Below, one piece after another: positions 1-11,224 of a stretch of DNA of 64,000 nucleotides. The DNA comes from Margaritispora aquatica. Taxonomy: Eukaryota > Ascomycota > Leotiomycetes > Helotiales > Discinellaceae. The notes under the pieces were generated by a model. The model saw only the letters and a program-made list of their open reading frames with translations. It did not search any database and had not been told where the DNA came from. Where the stretch lies: contig VJWN01000001.1 in NCBI GenBank assembly GCA_007644065.1, positions 572,340 to 636,339 on the forward strand, written 5' to 3'. Position 1 is the first letter of the stretch; the number at the start of each line of letters is the position of its first letter. The translations under genes and the position numbers were made by a program.

Positions 1-1119
1 ACCATAACGCTCTCATTGAGTTAAACTATTCGAGATTCTCTCTCTCAGGCGCTTCGTTTATAATCTTACAAGTTTGTGTATTATGTTCCGTCTACCTACA
101 GTTGCGACAGGGCCGTACACGTGAATTGTTTCTCGGTTGCTGACTACATCTCTTTTTCGTTTCTATTGAGACCAACAACACTGCTTGACGTCTTATGCAA
201 TATAGATGCATAAGCTGTATAAGCTGTTGCTGATCGTGAATTTCTTATTTTGTTATAGAGTTTCGGGGTAGGCAGGCCACTGCGAGAGAGTGTACTATCG
301 AGAGGTAGTACAGCACTTGGTTCAGGATCCATGGCATGATTGGCTCCTTGATGCACAACCATATTGTTGAGAGAAGATAGATATTCGAGCGAGAAAGGGA
401 ATTTTAGAACAAAAACTTCATTCAATTATATCGAGTTGTCTTGCTTACTAATTAATCTCTACCTCTCGCCGAGAGACAAGTGGTAGGTTGTCGATCTTTA
501 TCTTTCAGGTGTAAGATTTCGACGCACCATTACCGCCAAGCTATGGGTAAATAATCATACGAGGTCATTTTGCTTTCCCAAGCCACATTAGCTCTAGTAG
601 CGTACAAGCTAGCCTTAGTACTGGTTAAAATCAAGATTGCCGCCAGTGACAGTGTTAGATTTTGTAATCTTATCTTGTGCGCCTAGGGAGTATTGACTGT
701 GAGTCATTTGATAAATGAGAAGGTTGTGAGCTACAGCCATCCTTGAAAATGGCGAATGTGATGGCTTCTACTCAGATCAGAGAAATGAAGAGGGGGGTAT
801 TGAAGTTGTGATGGGAAGGCTGAGGAAACGAAATCGTCGATACTTTATATTCATAGAAACCGCTAAAACCGTAAACGACGCTTAGACTGCCATAGATCCA
901 ATGAGATTGTTTTAGAACTTTTAGAATTCAATATATACAGATCGTCGTAAAACCTCATTTCTATATTAGAAGTAGTGATATACAAACATAACCGAGATAC
1001 TCGCTTCTACGATTTTGCGCAGAGAGTGGCACGTGATGTGCATTGGAAAATGAAATGGATTAGAACCAGGCCCGACATAATCTTTCAGAGTCAGATCCCA
1101 GAAACAAAATCCAGCTACA
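1..1119. other. Gene-poor left edge
   Basis: No coding region could be supported here. Open frames are short (the longest, about 93 codons on the minus strand at 144-425, has no recognisable domain) and base composition is AT-rich like the other spacers. The stretch ends at the tRNA gene. Confidence 0.5.
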
Positions 1120-1212
1120 GGGCTTGTGGTTTAGTGGTATAATACTCCCTTAGCATCTAAGATCATCGATCTAAGATGGGAGTGGTCCAGGGTTCGATTC
1201 CCTGCAAGTCCA
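1120..1212 (+). tRNA. tRNA-Ala (anticodon AGC) with a 21-nt intron
   Basis: The sequence folds as a full tRNA. The acceptor stem GGGCTTG pairs with CAAGTCC and includes a G3:U70 wobble, the classic alanine identity element, followed by discriminator A. The anticodon stem is CTCCC/GGGAG and the T-arm is CAGGG-TTCGATT-CCCTG. The loop reads TT-AGC-A before a 21-nt insertion at 1156-1176 and resumes with T, so the intron sits at the canonical position 37/38. The intron carries CTAA, which can pair with the TTAG of the anticodon loop. The spliced anticodon arm is identical to that of yeast tRNA-Ala(AGC) as I recall it. The D-stem has one T-T mismatch. A Pro reading (acceptor shifted by one) was considered but fits worse. 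The intron requires the tRNA splicing endonuclease. Confidence 0.92.
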
Positions 1213-4022
1213 ATTCCAAGAGTTTGAATCTCTCAGCCATTCTTTTTGGTTTTTCTGAAGCCTTTTTCAACTCACTCTTGCTTTTCGATCTTCGTGATAG
1301 CATGTCGGATAAACATCGGCCTTGAAGCTCTTTCAGTGAGAAAAATTAAAGATACTTTAGTTTTGGTCGATATGGGATTATAATAAGAATTCTTTTTGGG
1401 AGGGTTCCGAGTTATACATATATCAAGTTTGTGTGGGAAGGCAAGGGGGATTGGTGGGGCAAAGTGGGGTTAAGCGAGATTTTACCAAATTTCATTATCG
1501 CTGATGGAGAGGCTTGGTCACTTCCTAAATCTCAGCTATCCAGCGCGAAAGATATGTTACAATTTTTTTTTGTTTCATTGATATTTCAATTTTCAATCTC
1601 AGAGCTACACCGCTAATGATGAATTCATATCATTCAGAACGTGGTATAAAACGAATCGCAAAACAATCAAGGAGAATGCAACAAACACGCATATTTGGCA
1701 CCGACAATCTTCTGACTCAATGAAGCTATATTACTAGATGAGGTATCTGGGACCAATTATCATCTATTCTGCTTAGTCAGATTACGTTGGAAGTCCTTCA
1801 CTCAAGACACCGAACTAAATTCTCGACAGATAAACAAGTCCACCTATGTTCAAACAACACCCCAATGTTAGACGTCAAGCTCTGGCTTGTAGGATAATCC
1901 TAGATATAGTTCTGTAGTTAATATATTGGATACTTATATACTTTCAGTATTTCATCAATGTTTTCAATTCAACCACTTAATGTGATTCACTTCAACAAAG
2001 TGACTCTATCAAACACAAGTCCAGGCACGCAAATTTTAAAGTTACAACCACTTACATTCCTATAGCGCGAATTGGAGCTTAGGAGCTACAGAGTTTTAAA
2101 CCATCCTCTTTTTCATAGAGACAATTTAACACCACAGCCAACTTTAAATATGGATTAACTTCTGCTTCGTAGGGAACTCATTGTGTTCGCCAGCAAAAAA
2201 AGACTTGGCAATTTCGACGACATTAGTTCATAGAAGTATAGACCAGAGCGCCTTGATATTAGCTGGGACATATGATTCAATGGAAGGTAAGACTACCTGA
2301 AGCTGTGTTTGCAAACTGTTGACAGTCAATGGAACTTAGCGAGAATGGATCACATGACAGTAAAATCGTGACTGGGCAATTGGAATGAGAACACTTCAAC
2401 ATAAAATTAAAAATGTTGCTGCCGGCAACTGGCCAGTGGCTTGGATCAAAAAAGGCGAAGAGCAAAAACATGGGGAAGTTAGTTACATAATATAAGAGAG
2501 ATGTTAGTAAAATTCTTTTGACATAAAATTTCCTCATGTACTAACTTCACAACCGATGGAATGGGCAATAGAATGCCGAATTCAACTTTTGTCATAGTGA
2601 TGGTGTGAGTTGAATTACAGAAATTGAACAGAGTGAATGATTGAGATTTATACCATCTCAACCCTTGTCCTAAACTACCACCGTTGTTGCTGAAGTCAAG
2701 CCGTGAAATCCACTTCACTCGAAGCCCACCTGTCCTCACAATCACTTTTGAACACCAGCTCCGTTGTAGAGGTATATAAACGCAGCACATCCCAGATTTC
2801 TAGGGTTACGGCATGAAAAAATCCGAAGAAAAGAAAGCAGCTTTTGTGGTTGTGGTTTTGATCTTGAGATTAAGATTGTGGGAATCACTAGGATGGATTG
2901 AGGAGTGCTCAGTCTGGCGTCTATTTCAGTGTCCAGAGATATTTTCCAAAACTAGATTGAATACTTGAAATTAATTCGCTCTTTGAGAGTAAAGAAATGA
3001 AGTGACAGTAAATAATGAAAATCTGAGAAGTGAACAGCGAGACCAGTGAGCCCAAGCAGACAAATGTGCAGGCTAGTTGATAAAAGTGACTGCCTATATA
3101 TCCACAAAACCAAAAGAATGACGTTGAGACTCTCACAACCGATGAACTGCAATAAAACAGAATGTCTTCGGAATCAAAAATCGAAGCTGGAATGTCTTTA
3201 TGGAGCAAGACGCCTTTCTTTCCTTACAAGCAACAACTTAGCTTGGCGAAGCTTAAACACTCTACAAGTACGAAACCATGGTTTAAAGATCTCGATCTCC
3301 TTCAATCAGCAATCTATTGAACTAAGGAGCGTGCCAACGTGAAGGTATAAATACGCCAAAAACCACAATTCTCAAAACACCACGATAGGCATTCGATATT
3401 TCAGAGAAAGACATAGTGATTGTGGTCGCTCGCATTACTCTCTCTCCTAAATCTATAATTTGAGCAGAACAGTACACCTTATACTAATTAAAGATTATTA
3501 TCGAAGTGTAGGAGAAGTTGTGTACTACGACGTTTGAGCTGAAGATTCCAGATTGGCGAAGATGAGGAAGATGAGAAGAAATGGTCTTGGCAGCAAGTGA
3601 AGGTATGCTTGATGGTAGAAGTGGTTGGCACAAGATCACAATCAAGGTAGCTAACAAACTCTTGTCTGGTAATCAACCATTACATGGATGCCACATCTCA
3701 TTATAAAGTAAGGGACTTTGCTATAAGCAAAACTCTCACCAAACCAAAGAAGCAGAAAAATTGCCCGAGCACACGAAACAAAGCCTCTTCGCTGTGCTGA
3801 ATGTATTCAATAAAAACTTGAGAGAGCGCGCCCTTTTATAATGGTATTAGTCGTCTGTGCCATGGTGACAAGAGTACCAGTGGGCCAAGGAACTTCGCAC
3901 ATCATGTCAAAACGACACTTTTTAGTCCCAAAGCTTCTTACACATTGCACAACGCCTTTATTTTCCCTTCCGGAGTCTATATGCCGACCTTCCATTTTGA
4001 ACGCCAACAATGCAAGCACCGT
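1213..4022. other. Intergenic stretch without a supported gene
   Basis: About 2.8 kb of AT-rich sequence with only short, mutually overlapping open frames on both strands. None has a recognisable motif or a convincing spliced extension. The last few hundred bases are probably the 3' flank of the minus-strand NAA10 gene. I see no RNA gene beyond the tRNA at its left end. Confidence 0.5.
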
Positions 4023-4987
4023 TTACGCAGCATCCTTAGACTTCTTCTTCTTCGTGGCGCCCTCTTTCTTTCCCTCCTCCCCATTCTCCGGCTTCGAGAT
4101 CTTGGTCCCACTCATCATAGCCACCAAATCGACCGAGTTACCTCCACCACCCTCCTTCTTCACATTCTCCTTCTTAACCTCACTCCTCTCAACCAAATCA
4201 CCCACACCCAGTCCCCTTCCAACCCTGACCTTTGTCTTCTTCTCGGTCGCCTTATTCAGCTCGGCCTCCCCACCATTCTTGCCCAGCTCGCCCACTGCAC
4301 CGCCCTCATCAGCTTCCTCTGCGAGTTTCTCCTGTTCTTCCCACAGCTGCTCGCGGATGAAGCCTAGGTCTAGCTTCATTGAGTGAGCGTCCTCGCCATC
4401 AGCGTAGTATTTAGCTTCGATCTTCTCGTTCTGGAAACCGAGCGTGTCGCGGTAGAGACGGAGGGCAGCGTTATTCGAGACACGGACATGGAGGGAAACG
4501 TATTGGGCACCGAAAGTCTCAACCATTGCTCTCTCTGTGCATAGTTAGTTCACTTCTTTCCCTCACTCTGTGATGCTGCATGCAGGAAGTAAGACATACG
4601 CGATTGCCTCATAAGCTTCTCCGCAATACCCAGCCGTCTATGCGTGCGCATGACGCTCAAACTGGTGATATGGCCATGCTGAACTCCATCGGGGGGATCC
4701 TCCTCCATCTTCGCAAGGACATAGCCTACGATGCGTGGGTGGTCGTAGGGCGTCTTCTTGGGTCTGCTGACGTCGACGGCGACATAGGAGAGCTGTGGCC
4801 AGGAGAGGGCATGGTAGAGGTAGTATTTCATGAAATAGCTGTTTGGGGGCACATTGGTTAGCACCACATCTTCCCAATTCAATTACGTACGGGAAGGCAG
4901 CAAAAGAACTTACTTTTCCGGCAGATTGGTGATATTCGCATGTTGTACATGCGGTATATCTGACGGGTGAAGCAGTCGGATATCCAT
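4023..4987 (-). CDS. NAA10: N-alpha-acetyltransferase, NatA catalytic subunit (NAA10/ARD1)
   Basis: Catalytic subunit of NatA, which with NAA15 acetylates nascent protein N-termini exposed after Met removal at the ribosome. Three exons: 4914-4987, 4600-4838 and 4023-4534, joined by introns with GTAAGT and GTATGT donors; the second has a CTAAC branch site. The joined frame gives 274 aa. Exon 1 starts [15 protein letters not shown] and exon 2 continues [15 protein letters not shown], the conserved GNAT N-terminus of Ard1. The acetyl-CoA loop RRLGIA (R/QxxGxA) lies near residue 85, followed by the conserved [13 protein letters not shown] segment that forms the C-terminal GNAT strand. The last 100 or so residues are a charged, Lys/Glu-rich tail ending KKKKSKDAA, as is usual for fungal Ard1. 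It is divergent from the SDR gene, sharing about 350 bp. Confidence 0.95.
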
Positions 4988-5341
4988 TGTCGCGACGGAG
5001 ATAATGTGATGCTTCTTCTCACTGAGATTCTGCTTGTCGCATGCTTCCAGGTTCCATTTCACTGAGGTAACTTTGAATCGTGACCGCAAATTCCGGGCTG
5101 GGATTGGGGCGCTAGTAAGAATGTGGGGCTCAGGGTGTGGGAGTGAGGCTAAACCACTTTGAGGCTATTTGGAGGGGTCAAGGTGGGGTGTTGGGGGACA
5201 GGCGAGATGGTATTTATACTCGAACACTTCTCTCGTGTTTGCCGATTTTTGATTCTATGAACTCAAAGTTGCTTTGGAATACTTACTTTCTCTGTGTACT
5301 CTTAGACTAAGTTTCGGATTCAGTATTTTGTTTAGTACACA
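4988..5341. promoter_or_regulatory. Divergent intergenic region NAA10 / SDR
   Basis: The 354 bp between the two start codons must hold both 5' UTRs and promoters. I see no specific operator motif that I can name; the assignment rests only on the head-to-head gene arrangement. Confidence 0.45.
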
Positions 5342-6246
5342 ATGGCATCAAAAGGATATAGACCACTGGAAGGCAAATTGGGCATAATCACAGGAGCTTC
5401 AAGAGGTATATATCTCACTTCATTACAACTCATATCTAATAAAATCAAGGAATCGGACTCGCAATAGCCCACAATCTTGCATCTAAAGGAGCCTCCCTAG
5501 TGCTAAACTACACATCTAACTCCTCCGCCGCCCAAACCACCGCCCTCTCAGAAACCCTCAGCGCAGAACACGGCATCCAATGTCTCTGCATCCAAGCCGA
5601 CATGGGAACGCCCACCGGTCCCGCCCACGTTATCACTACTGCTAAGGAGCACTTCACAGCCCAGACCGGAAAATTCCAAATCGACATCCTCGTCAACAAC
5701 GCAGGCGTATCTCGAAACCTCACGATCGAAGAGTGCACGATCGAGGACTACGAGTGGCAGTACCGCATCAACGTCCTCGGACCCCTACTGTTGATGCAAG
5801 CCGCGCTGCCGTACCTGCCCCATGACAGGAGCGGACGCATCATTAACCTGAGCTCCGTGTCCAGCGGGCAGGGATTCATCGGACAGTCTGTGTACGGTGG
5901 CACCAAGGCGGCGCTCGAAGCCATGACGAGAACGTGGGCGCGAGAACTGGCTGAGAGAGCGACTGTGAATGCCGTCAACCCGGGACCAGTGAAGACTGAC
6001 ATGTGGGGAGGAACTACTGCTGAGTTCAAGTTGAGACTTAAGCCGTTCATTCAGGCGACACCTGGAAGTGCCATCCGACCTGAGATTGACGACAAGGATT
6101 TGGTGGCTGATGCTGATAATGCGGGTGGGAGACCAGCGTATGTGCATGAGATTGCTGGTATTGTGGGAATGCTGTGTACTCCTGACGCTGCTTGGTGTAC
6201 TGGGACGGTGGTGTGCGCTAATGGTGGCATGCGGATGTCTGCGTGA
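5342..6246 (+). CDS. Short-chain dehydrogenase/reductase (classical SDR, ketoacyl-ACP-reductase-like)
   Basis: NAD(P)H-dependent oxidoreductase of the classical SDR family; the substrate cannot be told from sequence. Two exons, 5342-5405 and 5450-6246, joined through a very short 44-nt intron (donor GTATAT, branch CTAAT), give 286 aa. The intron interrupts the cofactor motif itself: exon 1 ends TGASR and exon 2 completes GIG, giving the TGxxxGIG Rossmann motif near residue 20. NNAG follows near residue 105. The catalytic triad is visible as NLSSVSSG and YGGTK (Ser ... Tyr-x3-Lys), and NPGPVKTDM matches the usual post-catalytic loop. Length and motifs fit a FabG/versicolorin-reductase-type enzyme. 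No secondary-metabolite genes lie next to it, so a housekeeping or detoxifying role is as likely as a biosynthetic one. Confidence 0.9.
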
Positions 6247-6656
6247 TAGTCAAGCGAATATGTTTGTTAACTTCGCGAATACCGAATATAAATGAAATGG
6301 ATAAGAAAGATCTCAAAAGGTCTTCCAAATTCGATGACAAAGAAGCTGCCTCTATAAAATAATTTGCCTTCTTAGAAACTTATTATGAGCGACAAGAGAT
6401 TGTACCACAATCAAGGGAGGGATAATAAATATTGTAGTACTTGATAACGTAAAAATTAATAAGACGAGATGCTTTCACAACTACCATGCTCCATCAGGGG
6501 ATTTCTTACACTATCAGGCACAAAATTAGCACAAGAACTTTGACTACATTGTATAAAGTTTTCGACATTTTCACTTCGCTCCATAAGCAACAATACCCAG
6601 CCAGGGAGTTACATCCGCTCAATCTCCATAACGCCGACAATGCATCTTTATTATAT
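6247..6656. other. Convergent 3' intergenic region
   Basis: About 410 bp between the 3' ends of the SDR gene and the MetRS gene. An AATAAA-like string lies near 6425 on the plus strand. Nothing else was recognised. Confidence 0.4.
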
Positions 6657-8654
6657 CTACGGTGCTGCAGCAGGTGGTGGTGCTTGCTCTTCAGCGACCT
6701 TTCCCCTGAGCGGCAATTCTACTGTCTCTACTTTCTTCGACTCGGTAGTTGCGTCCTCTATTGGTCCAGCTGCATCTGCCTTGGCCAATCCGGCCTTCGC
6801 AGCATCTTTCTGTACAACAATTAGTATCTCGTAGTGAGCTTAGCTTGTCCAAAACCTGCTTACCTTAGCCTTCTTTCGTTCCTTGTCCCTCGCCTTGTCG
6901 GCAGCCTTCTTTGCCTTGGCCTCTTCCTCGGCAAGTCTTGTGGCTTGAGTACCTCCATACTTTGAGCGCCATTCTGCCTCTTTTTCCTCTGGAATTCTAG
7001 TGAAAAGGTACGCCGCCTTTCCGATTTTGTGTCCACTTGCCAATGCAGTCGGGTTCCATTGATCAGGAATCGACAGCAGCGGGGCATTCAATTGCTCGGT
7101 AATAGAGGTAGCAGTTGAAGGCATGAAAGGAGAAGTGAGAGAAGCGAGCAAGTAAACCAAGTTGAGTGCAAGACCAACAGTCGCCTTTGTTCGCTCAGGG
7201 TGAGCTTGAAGATTGGCGTTGTCCATACGGTATTGCAATAAGTTGTTACCACAAGATGAGATTTCCATGAGCTTCTTCAGTGCGGCACGAATCCGAACTG
7301 CCTCCATATCCTCGACGTACTCTTTAAGCAGTCCATTAACTTGCGCAATCCAAGCGGGGAAATCGAATGACTCTTCGGTGTAAGTAGAAGAAAATTCAGG
7401 GACAGTTCCATCCATCTTGGCATTAACGAACTTGATAAGACGGTTGACAAAGTTACCAAGGTTTGCGAGAAGCTCACTATTGTTGGCTGTAATGAAGGTC
7501 TTCCACTCGAATTGCGAATCGCTGGTCTCTGGTCGATTTGCAAGCAGATAATATCTCCATACCGAAGGCGGGATTCCAGTCTCCTTTGCACCATCTCCAA
7601 ACACTCCCACACCTCTAGACTTAGAAAACTTGCCATTCTCATAGTTCAGATATTCTGTGGTAGAAAGATGGTTGAGCATAGTCCATTTGTCACCAGTACC
7701 CATTTGCGATCCTGGGAAAATTACAGTGTGGAAAGGAACATTATCTTTGCCCATGAACTGATACAGCTTCACATTCTCGGGATCACGCCACCAGAGCTCC
7801 CAGTCCTTGGTGTAATTCGCGGTAATCGATGGATACCCAATGCAGGCATCAAACCAGACATATAGAACCTTCTTCTCATAGCCAGGTAGAGGAATTGGTG
7901 TACCCCATTTCAGATCTCTTGTGATGCTTCGTCCCTCCAAGCCCTTCTCCAACCAGGATTTTGTGATGCTGACACCATTGATTGGCCACCCTCCTTGAAC
8001 ACTTGACTTCGCGAACCATTCCTCAATTGCAGGTTGACATTTGTCCAACTTGAGGAAGACGTGAGTGGTATCTCGAGGAACTGGAGTTGCGCCATCAATC
8101 TTGCAATGAGGATTAATCAGCTCAAAAGGGTCCAAGAGGCTGCCGCATTTGTCGCATTGATCTCCTCGTGCATCGTCATATTGACACTTCGGACACGTAC
8201 CCTCCACAAATCTGTCTGCCAGGAAGGAATTGTGCGCTTCACAGTATGGTTGTGTTGTTGTTCGCTCCTCCAAATATCCATTCTTGTAGAGCTTCGTGAA
8301 GATATCTTGAGCAATGACTGTCTGCTGCTCCGTCGTTGTTCTTCCGAAGTAATCAAAGCCGATTTCAAACCAGTCGTAAACCTCCTTATGCTTCAAATGG
8401 AATTCATCGCAGAGCTCCTTTGGTGTTTGTCCTGTTTCTAGAGCTTTCGTCTCTGTGGCAGTTCCGTACTCATCTGTTCCGCAGATAAAAAGTGTTGGTC
8501 TGTCCCTCAGCTTACTGAATCTCGAGAAGACATCTGCACTAAGCACACTACCAACGACGTTTCCCAAGTGAGGGACATTGTTGACATAGGGTAAGGCACT
8601 GGTGATCAAAATGTTATTTTTGCCCTTCTCAGGTAGGATGATTTTGGCGGCCAT
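6657..8654 (-). CDS. MES1: Methionyl-tRNA synthetase, cytosolic type
   Basis: Charges tRNA-Met with methionine. Exon 1 is 6864-8654 and exon 2 is 6657-6809, split by a 54-nt intron with GTAAGC donor and ACTAAT branch; total 647 aa. Class I signatures are clear: the HIGH-like motif PHLGN near residue 30 in SALPYVNNVPHLGN, a CP1 zinc knuckle CPKC...CDKC near residue 160, and the KMSKS equivalent KFSKS in NGKFSKSRGVGV. The Zn knuckle and overall length fit the cytosolic enzyme rather than the shorter mitochondrial one. The tail is Lys/Ala-rich (KKAADKARDKERKKAK) and runs into a second exon of 50 residues, likely a disordered or RNA-binding extension. An upstream in-frame ATG at 8810 would add 52 residues; I prefer the ATG at 8654 because MAAKIILPEKGKNN leads directly into the catalytic domain. 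Confidence 0.95.
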
Positions 8655-9245
8655 TGTGAAGTGTTTTGTGGAGAGAATGAATAAAAAGTTAAGATGGAGG
8701 GGTTGATTTGTATTGTTGACGAAGCTGCCCTGCGAAGCGGGGCTTTGACTCACATGAGGAGGGGCAAGGCTGAAGCAAGGCTGTAGCGCAAATGTTTCCA
8801 AATGTCCCAAAATGCGCAGTTGATGATTTATTTTTCCAATCTAACATTGTTTATTTGCTTCCCTTATCATTCTGGTAGGTTGCAGCACTGGGATATCATC
8901 AAGAACAACCCTTCGTCTACGTATTCAGCTGCTCAACGTTATATTGAGATTGACAAAGATTGTGAGGCTTTGATCTTGCAGTAAGTAATTTCAGTTGGCT
9001 CAAGAAATGGTCATATTTCACTTGAAACATGCCCTTGAGCTGAAACACATAGTGATACATCCCTAGGACCAAGCTGAAAAGGGTGAAGCTGTTGCAGCTT
9101 GAATTATATCACACCACGTGCCGACCTGTGAATGGTATCACATGACAAGCTTCACTCATAGGAAACAAACGGAAAAGAAAGATTTACCTTCAAATCCGAA
9201 CTAATACATCATAAATCCCAAAGAAGCGCTAATCCCAGCTTCGAC
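8655..9245. promoter_or_regulatory. Divergent intergenic region MetRS / LTO1
   Basis: 591 bp between the two start codons, holding both promoters. A short open frame (8802-8984, plus) has no recognisable feature and is probably chance. Only the gene arrangement supports the regulatory call. Confidence 0.4.
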
Positions 9246-9710
9246 ATGCAAGCTCATGCTTTTGACGAGGTTCTCGGCCTCGAAGAACAATTCTACAACG
9301 ACGGCCATCGCCAAGGCTACGAAGACGGTGTCAAAGCAGGCAGGATCGAAGGAAGGACATTTGGGCTTGAGAAAGGATTCGAGAAGTACGTAGAAAGCGG
9401 GAAGATCTATGGCAAATCATTGGTATGGGCAAATCGATCGTCGCATTACCAAGTCAACAAACCAGACGACACACCCGAGACAAGCAAGAAATTACCAAAT
9501 TTACCTACAAACCCACGCCTAGCTAAACACCTGAAGATTCTCCACGCAGTAGCAGAGTCAGCGAGTCTGTCTACTGAGAATAGTGAGGAGGCAGTTTCGG
9601 ATTTTGACGATCGATTGAAGCGAGCACAGGCGAAAGCGAAAGTTGTGGAAAGGATGGTTGGCGAGAGCAAGGGCGATACTGAGACAGCAGGAAAGCCTTC
9701 GTTGGATTGA
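9246..9710 (+). CDS. LTO1: LTO1-like deca-GX3 protein (Fe-S maturation of ABCE1/Rli1)
   Basis: Single exon, 154 aa. Lto1 and Yae1 form an adaptor that recruits the ribosome-recycling ATPase Rli1/ABCE1 to the cytosolic Fe-S assembly (CIA) targeting machinery. The diagnostic deca-GX3 ladder is visible: glycines at residues 20, 24, 28, 32, 36, 40, 44, 52 and 56, with only position 48 replaced (Tyr). The N-terminal DEVLGLEEQFYNDG also fits the family (ORAOV1/LTO1, formerly DUF1715). The C-terminal half is a helical, charged tail. Oddity: the protein ends PSLD followed by TGA, whereas family members, as I recall, end in a conserved tryptophan used as the CIA-targeting signal; here the stop stands where that Trp would be. 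The location fits the role, since the partner gene across the promoter is also a translation gene. Confidence 0.88.
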   Translation: MQAHAFDEVLGLEEQFYNDGHRQGYEDGVKAGRIEGRTFGLEKGFEKYVESGKIYGKSLVWANRSSHYQVNKPDDTPETSKKLPNLPTNPRLAKHLKILHAVAESASLSTENSEEAVSDFDDRLKRAQAKAKVVERMVGESKGDTETAGKPSLD

Positions 9711-10474
9711 TGCAGATAAGAGACGAAAATTACACGAGGTATAGCTGAGTTGTCAAGTCACCAATGTCACTTCGAAGTCACTGGTGAATTTGATTGAGGT
9801 TGGATGCTTTATCTCAAAAGCAAGTCATATCATTCATCTATATCTGTGGAACAAGCTTTGAGAACACTATTTTTTCGATACTGCCTTGATCTTTTTGATG
9901 TTTGGTGTTGCCATGGAGCTTTGTACAGAATGTTTGCGTATCTTAGCATTCGGTTTGGAAGTTTGCTAGCACTTTCTCATACAGCCGAAAAAGACTGTTC
10001 CCTTAAATATTAGCCTATAAAGAACACAATTCTCGAGTTCAATCAAGGAAGCGCCCCGTGATGACATCATATGGTTAAAGTGTTAGTGACATGTATAGTT
10101 TCGTCTTTTTCGAAATATCAGTAGTGAAAGAGGGATGAACTAGTCCTCTTGCTTCTTGTGGTGGGCACATTTGGTACTTGCAGCGAGAACAGAACAAGGT
10201 AGGTATGACTATAGTACTACTGTAATTCATCGTTGTTTCCAATAACTGGATATTGAAGGTATTGCTAATATACTTCGAGCAAGTCTGACTAAAATCACAT
10301 AATACATCCAAACTTCGCAACTTTTTACCTTAATCAATTAATTAAACACTTTCATTTGACTCTCAAGATCATAATTACGGTCATTCGTTCCAAACACTGT
10401 AATAATTCAGGTCATTATTACTTTACGTTCTACCATTGCAGTGTGCTTCCGATCTATCTACATCTAGACTGGTG
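9711..10474. other. Intergenic stretch
   Basis: About 760 bp with no supported gene. It contains the 3' flank of LTO1 and the upstream region of the next gene. An acceptor-like CATTGCAG just before 10440 could mean that the next gene has an upstream exon here, but I could not identify one. Confidence 0.4.
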
Positions 10475-11224
10475 ATGCAACATCGACGCAATGGGTCGGC
10501 CAACCCCTTGGGCAGGTTTGAGGATTGTGAGCAGTTCTCACCCTCTACTCTAGCCTCTTCTTCTACCATCCCTGCTAACTCATCAACATCACAGTATTAT
10601 TTGTCGTACTGCCAAATCCTTGAAAAAATCGATGAACTATGTATGTTTGGAGCCGAGGACAACGAAGGTCGATGCGACCGCCGCTTTCGACGCGAATTGA
10701 CCCGTCGAATTGCCTCCGGGGAGATAACACGATACAATCAATTCGCTACTGGCAGCGGGACAGTATTGATGATCAATCTTGCACACGAGGAAATGACGTT
10801 CTGGAAGGATTTTCAGGAAGCGGATCGTAAAGTGCGAGAAATCACTAGGTTGTATCAGACCGAATATCAAGACTTGACCAAGTCGCCTGGCGGTCCTGAT
10901 TATTCTAAATACCTGGAATTTCTAGACGCGGACACGAAACAACGGGACGCCGATCAACGGGGAGACAGTGGGATAAATCGTGTTGTTCTTCGGAGGGGGC
11001 AGTATATCTATGAGTCGAGACCACGACTTGATGAGGAGATGGTGCAGCTCAGAAGGGACATTCTGAAGATCTTGAGACACGGCCAACCTGAGGATGAAGA
11101 GCCAGAAGATGGGATTATTCCAAGAGTCAGAAGATCGAATAGGGATACAGAAACGGAAGCTATAAGATCGAGGGCTCTTGCGGCGCAAGAAGATAGAAGA
11201 GCAAGGCTTCCAGCGACACGTTAA
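10475..11224 (+). CDS. Hypothetical protein, charged, no recognised domain
   Basis: Single open frame; from the ATG at 10475 it encodes 249 aa. I do not recognise a family. The N-terminal 45 residues are Ser/Thr-rich. The centre looks like a compact helical domain (from YYLSYCQILEKIDELC to about HEEMTFWKDFQEADRKV), with many Arg/Glu pairs and aromatic residues. The C-terminus is strongly charged (EDEEPEDG, then RVRRSNRDTETEAIRSR). No signal peptide, membrane segment or zinc motif is seen. The frame stays open for 13 codons upstream of the ATG, so an upstream exon joined at the acceptor-like site near 10440 is possible. The length of the open frame and protein-like composition make it a probable gene. 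Confidence 0.6.
   Translation: MQHRRNGSANPLGRFEDCEQFSPSTLASSSTIPANSSTSQYYLSYCQILEKIDELCMFGAEDNEGRCDRRFRRELTRRIASGEITRYNQFATGSGTVLMINLAHEEMTFWKDFQEADRKVREITRLYQTEYQDLTKSPGGPDYSKYLEFLDADTKQRDADQRGDSGINRVVLRRGQYIYESRPRLDEEMVQLRRDILKILRHGQPEDEEPEDGIIPRVRRSNRDTETEAIRSRALAAQEDRRARLPATR

Noticed and set aside
1121..1211. Reading the tRNA as tRNA-Pro with the acceptor stem shifted by one base
   Set aside because: The one-base earlier start gives seven acceptor pairs, discriminator A, the G3:U70 pair and anticodon AGC, all pointing to alanine.
3841..4386. Plus-strand Ser/Pro-rich ORF of 181 codons
   Set aside because: Antisense to the low-complexity C-terminal tail of NAA10.
4550..4900. Second, separate acetyltransferase ORF starting MNWEDVV
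   Set aside because: That start is read through an intron; splicing at 4838/4914 joins it to the true NAA10 N-terminus.
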